Below are positions 1 through 10,259 of a stretch of 64,000 nucleotides of DNA, in pieces. Position 1 is the stretch's first letter. Each line of letters opens with the position of its first letter. Source of the DNA: Gnetum montanum (taxonomy: Eukaryota; Streptophyta; Gnetopsida; Gnetales; Gnetaceae); contig MNCI01016241.1 in assembly GCA_015680685.1 (NCBI GenBank), positions 97,427 through 161,426 of the forward strand. Direction: 5' to 3'. The position numbers were made by a program, and so were the translations under genes. Below the pieces are notes generated by a model, which ran no database searches, was not told where the DNA came from, and saw only the letters and a program-made list of their open reading frames with translations.

Positions 1-397
1 CAAGCACTGGTTATGGAACCAAAGTGTTCCCTCTAACTAAGGCCCTTCTCGCTTCCCATTCTCTCCATTGTTTTGTCGGAATGGTGGTGGCTCTTCAAAG
101 ATGCATCCTTGTTATCCAAGCGGATAGTTTGACCAAATGCATTGATGCAAAGTCACTTGAAGTGGTTGGTTTGAGGCCTGAGTTGGACTAAGATTTGCCA
201 AGTCACATTAATCATCAAACACACAAGGGGTTGTACACCACCTTGTTCTTGGGATTCCATTCCATTTCTCTTTTGTCCATCTTTCTCTCAATTATTCACC
301 TCATTATCGGTTGTATCATTAGTGTATATTTTGGTTGATGCTTTGTTTTCTTTTTAGTAAATTCTTCCGATTAAAACTTTAACTCTTGTTCCAAAGG

Positions 398-486
398 ACA
401 TTCCCAGAGCCCATGGACTCTTTGAATGTGGGATTATCAGGGCATTAAGGGCATGAGCCTGCTTTGGGGAGGACCCACTGACATTC
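398..486 (+). other. Conserved spacer hairpin (A0 copy)
   Basis: GAATGTGGG (424-432) can pair with CCCAC (474-478) plus ATTC (483-486), leaving a 4-nt bulge. GAATGT could instead pair with an upstream ACATTC (398-403), so two exclusive folds are possible. The loop holds the block GGGCATTAAGGGCATGAG followed by GCTTTGGGGAGGACCCAC, shared with A, F and, more loosely, C and D. Pairing was checked by eye only. Confidence 0.5.
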
Positions 487-850
487 CTATTTGGAGCATT
501 AGTTAACTTCTTTTCCTTAACATTTTTTCAATTAATTAACATTTTTGTTCATTTCCATCATGACATCCCCTTCACCGATGCCATAGTTGTCCCTTTTTAC
601 CTATCCTTCATACTCCTTTTCTTTCTCCATTCTAACACTACTGGAGGTTCGTGATTAGTCATGGGGGTACAGGGCCTGATTTTTTGATTTTTATCCTAAG
701 ACCCGGATTTTTTCGTTTTTCTTCCTAACCCCTACACCTTTGGTAGTCATCATCTACATTTTCCCAGATCCATATTAGCCATACCACAACTTAGCCAAGG
801 AACCTAAGCCGAAGCAAGGTATGATTTACTTAATGATTCAATTACCCTTG

Positions 851-965
851 CTAATATATGATTGTGTTGTGGGTGCAGATGGCCATCATACAACAACAGA
901 ATGGATCTGAAGCAAACACTTGGAATGGAGCAGCATTGAAGCCGCTATGCAAGGAGCAGAATTGA
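851..965 (+). pseudogene. ORF3 start stub with splice-acceptor-like leader (A0)
   Basis: CTAAT (851-855, branch-point-like) is followed 22 nt later by TGCAG, and the ATG at 879 comes directly after the AG. The frame reads MAIIQQQNGSEANTWNGAAL and runs 28 codons to the TGA at 963-965. The same leader and ATG context precede the long ORF3 of element C (34205) and of element B (13146, minus). This is therefore best read as the 5' stub of a deleted ORF3. A functional short peptide is not excluded but has no support: the equivalents in A and F stop after 14 and 6 codons. Confidence 0.55.
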
Positions 966-1260
966 TAATGCGCTTACAGACGGACAACGGAAGGCGCAAT
1001 CTAGGTGTTGCCAGCAACAAGACTCTTCTCTCTTCTTCTCTTCTATTCTCTCTCCTCTTTTCCCTTAGCTGCCAACTGTGGCCTGATGTCATTGTAATAA
1101 GGTGTTCACCCTTGTTGTCATGAACACCGATTTTGTCAAGTCTTGTAATAAAGACCGTTCACATGTCATCCCATTAGTTCCATTTCCCCTAATAATCCCA
1201 TACCTACCTTATATCATTGTAAAGAACTCGAGGACGAGTTTTCATTCAGTCATGGGGGTA

Positions 1261-2333
1261 TGATGAGACACGACCTGCATGTGCCGAGATATCGCATCCC
1301 ATGCGATATCGCGTACGCGATATCGCGTCTTCTCCTGTGATATCGCGTACGTGATATCGCGGTCCGCTGTCATATCCATAAATAAGAGGTGGCACTCCCT
1401 TCATTTCAAAATCTTAGCTAGAAGTAGCGAAGCTCTGGCAGATTGATCACTCCAGAGTTAGAATTTTTCCCATGTGCCCGCAGTAGGAGTCCTAGAGTGA
1501 ACGGCTCTTTATTCGAGCAGCTTGTAACCTGAACCCAAGTTGTGTACGGCAATAAAGACGAACTTGATTGGATAAACCTTGCAGTACATGGTTTTATTGT
1601 TGTTTATTTACTGCTTTCCTAGTGCGCACAAGTACGACTTGATTACGAGCGTCTACGGACGTGTACGGCTAGTCAAGGAATCGGCTGCTTGTCGCAACGC
1701 ATGAGTACGACTTGATTACGAGCATTGGCTGCTTGGTAACCCAGTAGCGTATTCCAGGATTCTGCGCTTGGTAATCCCAGTGGTAGTCCAATGTGTACGG
1801 CTAGTCAAGGAATCGGCTACTCATTGCTAGGCTAGAACGTGTGATAAGTACGACTTAGTTACGAGCACCCACGGGTGTGTACGGCTAGCTAAGGAATCGG
1901 CTGCTTATCACACTTAAGCTAAATAGGTGCCTCAGTACGACCACTTCGAGCACTTGCGTTACGTGTGGTGATCCCAGTGACGATTAGCGTTTGGTAAGCC
2001 ACAGTTGCATAGTTCAGGGTGTGTCCGGTAAGTGGGAACGGATGCTGACGCTAGTTAATTTAGACTTAGGACATTAGTTAGAGTTAGCTTAGTTTCTCAA
2101 CCCTTTCCTCTGATAGCATAGAAGATAAACCAAAAAATACCAAAAAAATCACATACCTCAGACTTGCTTAACCATACACCGTGACACTCACAAGCAAGCC
2201 TGGGAAGACAACGAACGATTAACCCCAAGTGTTTCTTGTGGTGTTAAGGCATTTAGTCTGCGGAGTTCGACCGGATCGCGCGTGCACGCTCGTATTCGTA
2301 TGGTTGAGTGTAGGGGTACCTCGCCACTCATCA
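1261..2333 (+). repeat. 3' LTR of element A0
   Basis: The LTR begins TGATGAGACACG after the G-rich tract and ends in ACTCATCA, the same termini as the other A/C/F-type LTRs. U3 carries GATATC-rich palindromes (GATATCGCGTACGCGATATC within 1303-1326) just upstream of a TATA-like CATAAATA near 1377. The R/U5 part is built from repeated modules (GTACGACTTGATTACGAGC and TGTACGGCTAGTCAAGGAAT), about four units between 1628 and 1960. GGTAAGT at 2027-2033 is a good match to a 5' splice donor. The LTR is followed directly by a truncated second LTR. Confidence 0.85.
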
Positions 2334-3158
2334 CTCATCTTGGGCTAGAAGTAGGGAAACTCTGGCAAATTGATCACTCTTGAGATAAAATATTTTCCAT
2401 GTGCCCGCAGTAGGAATTCTAAAGTGAACGGATCTTTATTCGAGCAACATTATACCTGAACACAAGTTGTGTACGACAATAAAGATGAACTTCCTAGATA
2501 AAGCTTGCAATGCATGGAACAGGATTTTATTTATTTCTTTCTCTCTCACCCTTAAACTCTTAGAAGATAGAATGAGTATGACTTGATTACGAGCATCTAG
2601 TGTGACTACTTGGTAACCCAGTGGCATATTCAAGATCTACGCTTGGTAATCCCAGTGGTAGTCATGCACAAAAGCTGTGTACGGTTAGTCAAGAAATTGG
2701 CCGCTCATCACACTTAGGCTAGATTAGATTCTGTCAACCCTTTCCTCCTAGTTAGGTGCCTCAGTACAACCACTTTGAGCACGTGTATTACACGTGATGA
2801 TCCCAATGATGATTAGTGTTTGGTAACCGCGGTTGCATCGGTTCAGGGTGTGTACGATAAGTGGGAACGGATGCTGACGCTAGGTAATTTAGACTTAGTT
2901 ATTAGTTAGAATAGTAATTAGTTTCTCAACCCTTCACCTGGATAGCATAGGAGAAAAACATAAAAAGATATAAAAATCATATACCTTGGACTTACTTAAC
3001 AATACACCATGATAACTACAAGTCTGGGAAGACAACGAATGGTTAACCTTAAGTGATCCATGAGGCGTGTAGGAATTTAGTCTACAGAGTTTGACCAGAT
3101 CGTGCATGCTATGCTCGTATTCGTATGCTTGAGTGTAGGGGTACCTCGCCACTCATCA
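2334..3158 (+). repeat. 5' LTR of element A, lacking U3
   Basis: The sequence starts at CTCATCTTGGGCTAG, which matches 8730 of A's own 3' LTR. About 180 bp are therefore missing, including the palindromes and TATA box. It ends ACTCATCA before the PBS. It abuts the end of the A0 LTR at a shared CTCATC motif. Because a 5' LTR without U3 has no promoter, this copy is probably transcriptionally dead unless the intact A0 LTR next door drives it. Confidence 0.8.
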
Positions 3159-3159
3159 T

Positions 3160-3177
3160 TGGCGCTGTTGCTGGGGA
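3160..3177 (+). other. Primer-binding site, tRNA-Asp type (element A)
   Basis: TGGCGCTGTTGCTGGGGA lies one base after the LTR. It differs at two positions from TGGCGCCGTTGCCGGGGA, the complement of the 3' end of plant tRNA-Asp with CCA, a primer I recall as typical of Athila elements. Confidence 0.85.
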
Positions 3178-3297
3178 CTAAGTGTTTGTGCGCTAAGTAG
3201 GACATAAGAGATCATCTACATCGTTGGGAGCTTAAATGAACCTTAGGGTTAATCAAATAAGAAAAATTGTATAACGGTAAATAGCACACCAATAATA

Positions 3298-5810
3298 ATG
3301 TCTTCTTCTAGAAAAAGCAATTCACCACCTAAGGACCATACAAAGAATAGTTGGCAATCAAGAAAACATAGCCGAAATCAGCCAAGTTCTCAACAATGCA
3401 AAGTGACATATACTCATCCCAATGAGTATATACCTGATTATACTTTTATCCTCCATCAAGATGAATAGATGCGCTGGAGAGATTTTTTTGGTAACATAGT
3501 GTTACCTCCAGATCGATCTATCCCAAACATGCTTCTCTGTGCTTTGGCACAGATTGGCATGACAGAACTATATGTTGAATACATTGTGGAAAATTTTGAC
3601 GTAAGGGATTACCTTCCCACACCTTTACAATGTATGAGGGATGCAAGGTAGAAGAGTCAACATGCATTGTTGAAGGGCAAAGAGGTCCCACACATCCTTA
3701 GTAAAACTAGAGATGGTGAACCGCTCATAATGGGTTCTCTATCAAGAGATGTTTCCCCTCCTAACGATGGTGAGGAGGTTGGGTATTAGAACCTATGCTC
3801 AACTATACACAACCCTGGTTCTGATTCCTGGGAACACTAGCTATTGACAGAGGGAACAATAACTCATAATAAGGATGGGCACTTAGATCATCATCACGAT
3901 CGGGGCTGTAGTAGCCGAAGTGAAGGTAGGAAGCATCATCATGGCGATGGTTCTCCTTCCTCTTCTCCTTCTTCACATCACTCACCCTCTCCTTCCACCT
4001 CTGGGCATAATCATGAAGAGCATAACGGAGAGGATAAAAGTAAGAAAAATGAGAGACCTTGATGAGAGAGTCGAGAGAGAGGACAAGGGCATGAACGAAG
4101 GGAAAGTAGGGAACAATGCAGACATCACAAGAATCATGAAAGAGATGATCATGAAGAGCCCCTACTTGCACCCCAAAGTATGCTTGACATAACAGAGGCT
4201 ATTAGAATTCCCACAAGGCATTTAAAAGATAGTCAGATCAAATGCTTAGACATGAACAACATCCCACAATTTTAAGGGTGATACAACACTAATCCGCAAC
4301 ATTATTTATAGGAATTCCATGATGCCTGTGCCTTGGAAAATATAGAAAATGAGTGGCAAAAACTTAAGTTATTTCCCAGGACACTCACCAAAGAAGCAGA
4401 GAGTTGGTACCGGTCCTTAGAATTGGAAACCATCAGGAGGTGGATTACGATGTTAGAACTCTTCAACAATAAGTATCAAATGTACTCCTGAGTGTCTAAT
4501 TTGCCTAAGCAGATTCAAGGTTGGAAAAAAGGTACATATGAACCCTTGGATCCTACCATGGCCCACTACTACACATTGTTACATCATTTCTCAGGCCATG
4601 GATGCGCTTAGCGGGATCACCTTTGCCACATCATGGATGGGCTAAGGCATAAAACTAGAAGAACCCTTGGGACTTATGCCCAAGTGAGACTCTCACAACT
4701 TAGAGCCCATGAAGTACATAGCTTGTTGGAACAAGTAGCAAAAGGAGAAGGTGAGCTATGCAAAAGGGAAAGTGTGGAAGAATACAACCATGATCCCTTT
4801 CTTCGAAAGAAGGGAGTAAAATTTTGTGATGAAGAGGATGAGTCACCAATCAAAGAGTTGGTGAACATGAAAACCTTTCCGATTCAAAAGTTAACAATAG
4901 AAATAGCAACTAAGGTAGATGACGTATGGAGTTCCTTAGACTCTAAAATTGAAACTATCTTAAAAATTGTAGAAGAGTCTTAGGTAGAACAAAGTAGTTA
5001 CAAAGGTATGACAATGTGGAGAGATTTAGGCCCTGCACATAACAAGGGTAAGGGGTAAATTACTATCCTCGATGACATTGTGGATTTAGATATAGACGAT
5101 GATGATGGATGTGAGATCTTCCACTTTGACCATCCCATGGGATGTTTCCCAATGATCTCACATCTATAGGAGTCTGGGGTGTATGCACTTAATCCAAGAC
5201 TTAATCAATAGCAAACACCCCGTAGGTTACCTTATCCCCAAGGTAACCCAAGGTAGTTCCACCAACCACTAACGTACTATCCAAGTGGAAATCCACCACA
5301 ACCCATCGGATAGCATCAATAGTGGCAATACCCACAGTCATGGGGGATGCCATCACCGAAACATCAATACCCTTACCGACAGCCTAACCTTTATGGATAT
5401 TATGTGTAGCAACTGATTTCTCCAAGTGACTCTATGAGTCACACAACTCCCCACCATCACTACCAAGTTTGGGAGTACTTCAGAAGGACTCCTTCTCCTC
5501 CGGGAGATACTCCCTCCCCACACCATCCTCCAAATCCATCCACACCTCTTCCACAAGTAGTTCCCATAACACCTCCTGCTCCAACAATGCAAGAGGAACT
5601 TCCTCCTCAACCGCAGCAACGTCATGCTACGAGAGCTATAAATATTCAACCTGTTGTTGGTTCTGACAACTGTAAAAAGGGAAGACCCTTTTTCAAAACC
5701 AAAAGCCCAAACAAACTCTCACAACAACAAGCGATTGAGACCATGTACACTCCTCCACCATCTAACACTTCGGAGCACCCTTCAGTCCAACAGATTTTAA
5801 CGCATATGGT
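3298..5810 (+). pseudogene. gag of element A (decayed)
   Basis: The ATG at 3298 starts MSSSRKSNSPPKDH. Next comes a conserved N-terminal block (THPNEYIPDYTFILHQDE, then GNIVLPPDRS) shared by A, B, D, E and F. A His/Ser-rich linker follows (about 3880-4070, SPSSSPSSHH). The retrotransposon gag domain covers about 4250-4780 (WYRSLELE, QIQGWKKGT, LRAHEVHSLLEQV). A degenerate zinc knuckle lies at about 5110-5148, with the second Cys changed to Phe, and a Pro/Gln-rich tail follows (5330-5720) with the basic motif GRPFFK. Several stops (for example TAG after MRDAR at 3649-3651) and frame changes break it. Gag would form the virus-like particle. Confidence 0.8.
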
Positions 5811-6351
5811 TATGTTAATGCATACCGTAACCGACTGGATCAAGGTAGGTCACCTTCCTAGGAAACTAACTGACCTTGGGAGTCCCTTAATCTACCTTCA
5901 AGTTTCTAGAAATGCACCACATAAGGCTTTTCTTAACTCAGGTTCTGGAGTCAACCTAATTTCATGAGAGATGTATCAAGCCTGGAACCTATCCCAACTT
6001 AAGAAGAGCAACATCCAACTAGAGCTGGTAGACCAGTCCATCACCATTCCCTTGGGATTGGTGGAGGACATTGTTATCACTGTGTGTGGCTGGTCCTACC
6101 CAGCTAACTTCCTAGTGATAGAAGTTAACAGCAACAAATGGGACTTCCCAATTATAATGGGAAGGGCATGGCTGAGTACAGTAGACGCATGCCTTAGGAT
6201 CCGTGATCTTTCCTTGGAAATTTCTAGGATAAACATTTATGAAAAGATAGAGAAGAGGAAAGTTCCATGCATCACATATAGTGATTCATCAGGTGATGAC
6301 ATGGAAGAAATGCCTCCATGCAACAAGTGTGCCCTTGAAACTTTGAAATAA
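5811..6351 (+). pseudogene. Retropepsin-like protease of element A
   Basis: Tat/Athila-type aspartic protease. VGHLPRKLTDLGSPLIYLQ leads into the active-site segment, read here as FLNSGSGVNLIS. The family usually has D-[LST]-G, so the catalytic Asp codon is now Asn. A TGA (5965-5967) interrupts after NLIS, and the frame continues as EMYQAWNLSQLKKSN through LELVDQSITIPLGLVED to PIIMGRAWLSTVDA. That TGA probably derives from CGA (Arg). Element F has a TGA at the same codon. The product would be inactive unless supplied in trans. Confidence 0.8.
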
Positions 6352-8551
6352 AGGTGCATGTATGTAGCAACCACACAACTAGTAGTAGACACCTCGTGGT
6401 TGACAACTACTCAAAGGAGCAAACAAATATGCATGGAATGAACTGAGGAGGAAAACCAAGCCAACAACCTAGGCATAGACACATTGGAATATGAGCATCA
6501 CCAACTTCTACCCCTTAATCTAAGATCATCAATTGGGAGAAGTTGGACACTTCCTAGAAATTCCAATAGGCGCTCATTATTTTGGATCTCTCCCTTTCCA
6601 CTCAGTCATGGGGGAGCTGGCCACCTATGCTAATCATATGGGGCCCTCAATTATTTTTAGTTTTTATTTTACATGTTTTTTTCTTACACATTTTTATTTT
6701 ACAAATTTCTTTCACTTTTCTAGTTTTTTTTTACAACTTTCTTCAACTTTTCTTGTTTTTATTTTGCAACATCATTATACTTTTTCATTTTTTATGTGTT
6801 TGTGTATGTGTGATCCACCCTATAAGTTTGTCACCCAATAAGTGTTCTTCGTGATGGTATGAACTATTTTCATGTTGATTGCTAATGTTTGGTTTCTACC
6901 TTTAAGTCACAATGTTGATACTAAGGTATGTTTCTTTTGATATGGCAGGAAATGAGATCACTTCATCCATCCATCCACTAGTTCTATGGTCTCTCTTAGC
7001 TTGGAAATGTACAGTCCCCTTCTAATAAGAACTTTAACGAATCGGTGCCTAGGCATTTCTGAAACTAAGGAAGGACTCAGCGATTGAAATGGCTGTGACT
7101 TCAAGGGAACTTGATTCTTTTGTGTTGGTCGTTCTCTTGGGTGCTTGGATGTTTTCTTTTTGAGTTTTCTCACCATTCTAATGTTACCCCAATTATCGGA
7201 AGCTGAGACAATAAAAATAAAAAGTCTTTGCATGGTGTCATTCTCACGCATAAAAACATAAAACATAGAAAAAAAACTAAGTGAGAATTCAAAGCACACC
7301 CCTTAGATGAAATAAACTTGGGCTACAAGCACTGGTTATGGAACCAAAAGTGTTCCCTCTAACTAAGGTCCTTCTTGCTTCCCAATCTCTCCTTTGTTTC
7401 GTCGGAATGGTGGTGACTCTTGAGGAAGGAATCCTTGTTATCCAAGTGGATGGTTTAGCCAAATGCATTGATGCAAAGTCACTGGATGTGGTTGGTTTGA
7501 GGCTGGACTTGGAATGGGATTTTCTAAGTCACATTAATCATAAACTATATAAGGGGTTGTACACCACCTTGTTCTTGAGATTCCATTCCATTCTATTCTC
7601 TCCATTGTTCTCCTCATTGTCGGTTGTATCATTAGTGTATATATTTTGGTTGATGCATTATTTTCTTTTTGGTAAATTCTTGTGGTTAAGACTTTAAATC
7701 TTATTCCAAATGACATTCCAAGAGCCTACGAACTCTTTGAATGTGGGTTTGTCAGGGCATTAAGGGCATGAGCTTGCTTTGGAGAGGACCCACTAACATT
7801 CCTATTTGGTGCACCAGTTAACTTATTTTCCCTAACATTTTTGCAATTAATTTTATTTTGTTCATTACCATCTTGAAATCCATTTCCTCGATGCTATAGT
7901 TGTCCCCTTTTATCTATCTTTCTTACTCCTTTCCTTTCTCTATTCTAACACTACTGAAGGTTCATGATTAGTCATGGGGGTAAGGGGCCCAATTTTTCAA
8001 TTTTCTCCTAGCCTTGAATTTTTGATTTTCTTCCTAACCCATACACCTTTGGTATTCATCATTAGTAAATTTCCAGATCCACAATTAGCCATACCACAAC
8101 CTAGCCAATGGACCTACACTGAAGTAAGGTATTAATTACATGATAATTCATTTAGCCTTGCTAATATATGATTGTGTTTTGTGTGCAGATGGTGATCATA
8201 CAACAACAGATTGGATCTAGAGCAAACACTTGAAATGGAGCAGTGCTGGAAGCAGCTATGCAAGGAGCAAGATTGATGGTGCACTTACTGATGGATAACA
8301 AAAGGCGCAATCTTGGCATTGGCAACAACAACACTTCTTTCTCTCTCTCTCTTTCTCAGCTGCCAACTAAGGCCTAATGTCAATGTAATAAGATGTTCAC
8401 CCTTGTTGTCATGAACATCAGTTTTTTCAAGTCTTGTAATGATAATCCATTCACATGTTATCCCATTAGTTCCATTCTCCTCAATAATCCCATACCTTCC
8501 AAATATTTTGTAAGGAACTCGAGGATGAGTTTTCATTTAGTCATAGGGGTA
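6352..8551 (+). other. Non-coding spacer of element A with conserved cis-like sites
   Basis: This holds AGTCATGGGGGAG (6604-6616), a T-rich tract (6640-6790), the hairpin block (GAATGTGGG 7739-7747 with CCCAC 7789-7793 and ATTC 7798-7801), AGTCATGGGGGTA (7970-7982), CTAAT (8161-8165) and an acceptor-like TGTGCAG before the ATG at 8189. That ATG opens only 14 codons, to the TGA at 8231-8233. AGTCATAGGGGTA (8539-8551) abuts the LTR and stands in the position of the polypurine tract. No long ORF exists here. The order and spacing match A0 and F closely. Confidence 0.7.
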
Positions 8552-9556
8552 TGATGAGATGCAATATCACATAGGCCGTGATATCTCATATGTGATATCG
8601 TGGTAGTCACGTTATCACATCCCATGTGATATCGCATACACGATATCGCATCGTCCCCTGCGATATCGCATACATGATATTGCGGTCTACCGTCAAGTCT
8701 ATAAATAAGAGGCGACTCTCCCTTGTTTCCTCATCCTGGGCTAGAAGTAGGAAAAATCTGGTAGATTGATCACTCCAGAGAGAATATTTTCTATGTGCCA
8801 GCAGTAGAAGTTCTAAAGTGAATGGATCTTTATTCAAGCAACATTATACCTGAACACAAGTTTTGTACGGAAATAAAGATGAACTTCCTGGATAAACCTT
8901 GCAATGAATGGAATAGGATTTTATTTATTACTTTCTCTCTCATCCTTAAACTCCTAGAATGCGAAATGAGTACGACTTGTTTACGAGCATCTAGTGTGAC
9001 TACTTGGTAACCAATTGACATATTCAGGATCTACGCTTGGTAATCCCAGTGGTAGTCGTGCATGAAAGATGTGTACGGTTAGTCAAGGAATCAGCCGTTG
9101 ATCGCACTTAGGCTAGATTAGATTCTCTCAACCCTTTCCTCCTAGTTAAGTGCCTCAGTACAACCACTTCAAGCATGTGCATTATGCGTGGTGATCCCAG
9201 TGACGATTAGAGTTTGGTAGCCATGGTTGCATTAGTTTAGGGTGTGTATGGTAAGTGGGAACTGATGTTGAAATTAGGTAATTTATACTTTGTCATTAGT
9301 TAGAATAGTAATTAGTTTCTCAACCCTTCACCTCGATAGCATATGAGAAAAACATAAAAATATATAAAAATCATATACCTCGGACTTACTTAACCATACA
9401 CCATGACAACTACAAGTAAGTCGAGGAAAACAACAAATGGTTAACCTTAAGTATTCCATGAGGCGTGTAGGTATTTAGTCTGTGGAGTTCGACTAGATCA
9501 TGTGTGCTACGCTCGTATTCATATGGTTGAGTGTAGGGGTACCTTGCCGCTCATCA
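8552..9556 (+). repeat. 3' LTR of element A
   Basis: TGATGAGATGC to CGCTCATCA. U3 carries several GATATC/GATATCGC dyads (8578-8682), then TATAAATA at 8700-8707. In R/U5 the GTACGACTTG and TGTACGGTTAGTCAAGGAAT modules are fewer than in A0. A donor-like GGTAAGT lies at 9250-9256. The next base on the right belongs to an opposite-strand LTR fragment of element B. Confidence 0.85.
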
Positions 9557-10028
9557 GAGGTGGTCATGCTTATGTGTTCTTGTGGACTACAAAAGTGTAC
9601 TATAACTATAAAGAGATAAAAAAAGCATTAAACTTATTAAAGTATTAAAATATTAATGCTTAAGTAATCTAGTTCAAATGCTGCAAGGAATGGCCAAAAA
9701 GCTCATCTTTATTTCCATTCATGCCAATGGGCTTAGGTACATTAGCGATCAAATAAAGAATCATACACTCTTTGAATTCTTATTGTGGGAACTTGGAAAA
9801 TAATCTAGCTCTTGCAGAAACAAACTGCAAGAGCTTTGATACAATTTGAAAAAAATGTGCCATAAATGAAGTGGATGCACACATATTTATCGTGAAAAAT
9901 GGGCTCAATGTTGATGAGGTCGTGTCAACCCATGGAAGGTTGCATCAATGGGGTCACATCAATGAGGCCGCATTAATGAGGCTTCATTAATTCGGCCCAG
10001 TCAATGCAGTTGACTGGATGCTTTATCA
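9557..10028 (-). repeat. 3' LTR of element B, truncated
   Basis: Read on the minus strand it starts TGATAAAGCATCC at 10028 and contains a TATA-like site (complement of 9886-9893). It stops at 9557, where the U5 part is missing, and joins the 3' end of A's LTR in inverted orientation. Its U3 carries repeats of the type CATCAATGAGG in place of the GATATC palindromes. Confidence 0.8.
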
Positions 10029-10041
10029 TACCCTCATGACT
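10029..10041 (-). other. G-rich tract before 3' LTR (element B)
   Basis: Minus strand AGTCATGAGGGTA immediately precedes the LTR start, matching AGTCATGGGGGTA at the same site in A0, C and F. It stands where the plus-strand priming tract should be, although it is not a pure purine run. Confidence 0.6.
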
Positions 10042-10259
10042 GAGTGAAAACTCATCCTCAAGTTCATTACAATTTGGAAGGTATGAAGTTACTAGCGACA
10101 CACATGACAAAATACATCAATACACACACTGATGCTAGCAACACACCAAGTTCCTAAGTGTACAAAAAAAATTACAAAACTATGGTTTTTGTAAACAAAA
10201 TTGAATACCTTGACAACAATGGGCTCACAATCCCACTGAGATGTTGAAGTTACTAAAGA

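Larger units (their letters stand above)
1..1260 (+). mobile_element. 3' internal spacer of Athila-like element A0 (left end outside window)
   Basis: This stretch aligns block by block with 7327-8551 (element A) and 54608-55840 (element F). It is the region between the polymerase or protease genes and the 3' LTR. It contains a hairpin-forming block (398-486), one AGTCATGGGGGTA copy (657-669), a branch-point and splice-acceptor-like site before an ATG (851-881), and a second AGTCATGGGGGTA directly before the LTR (1248-1260). No long ORF is present. ORF3, which stands here in elements B and C, is reduced to a 28-codon stub. The element's 5' end lies outside the window. Confidence 0.8.
2334..9556 (+). 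mobile_element. Element A: non-autonomous Athila-like gag-pro retrotransposon
   Basis: Order: 5'-truncated LTR, tRNA-Asp PBS, gag, protease, non-coding spacer, 3' LTR. RT, RNase H and integrase are absent. The protease tail (EYEHHQ near 6489-6510) runs straight into sequence that in elements B and D lies after integrase, so a clean internal deletion removed the polymerase. ORF3 is also lost apart from its start. Element F has the same deletion, so this is a propagated structure and not local damage. No target duplication can be checked because the 5' LTR lacks its start. Confidence 0.8.

Noticed and set aside
3844-4062. 72-codon His/Ser-rich frame as an independent small gene
   Set aside because: It is the linker region of gag in one frame; the same segment occurs inside gag of F and, in other wording, of D and E.
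6533-6854. Two Phe/Leu-rich frames resembling membrane proteins
   Set aside because: They read through the T-rich spacer after the protease. The same spacer in F and C has no conserved frame.
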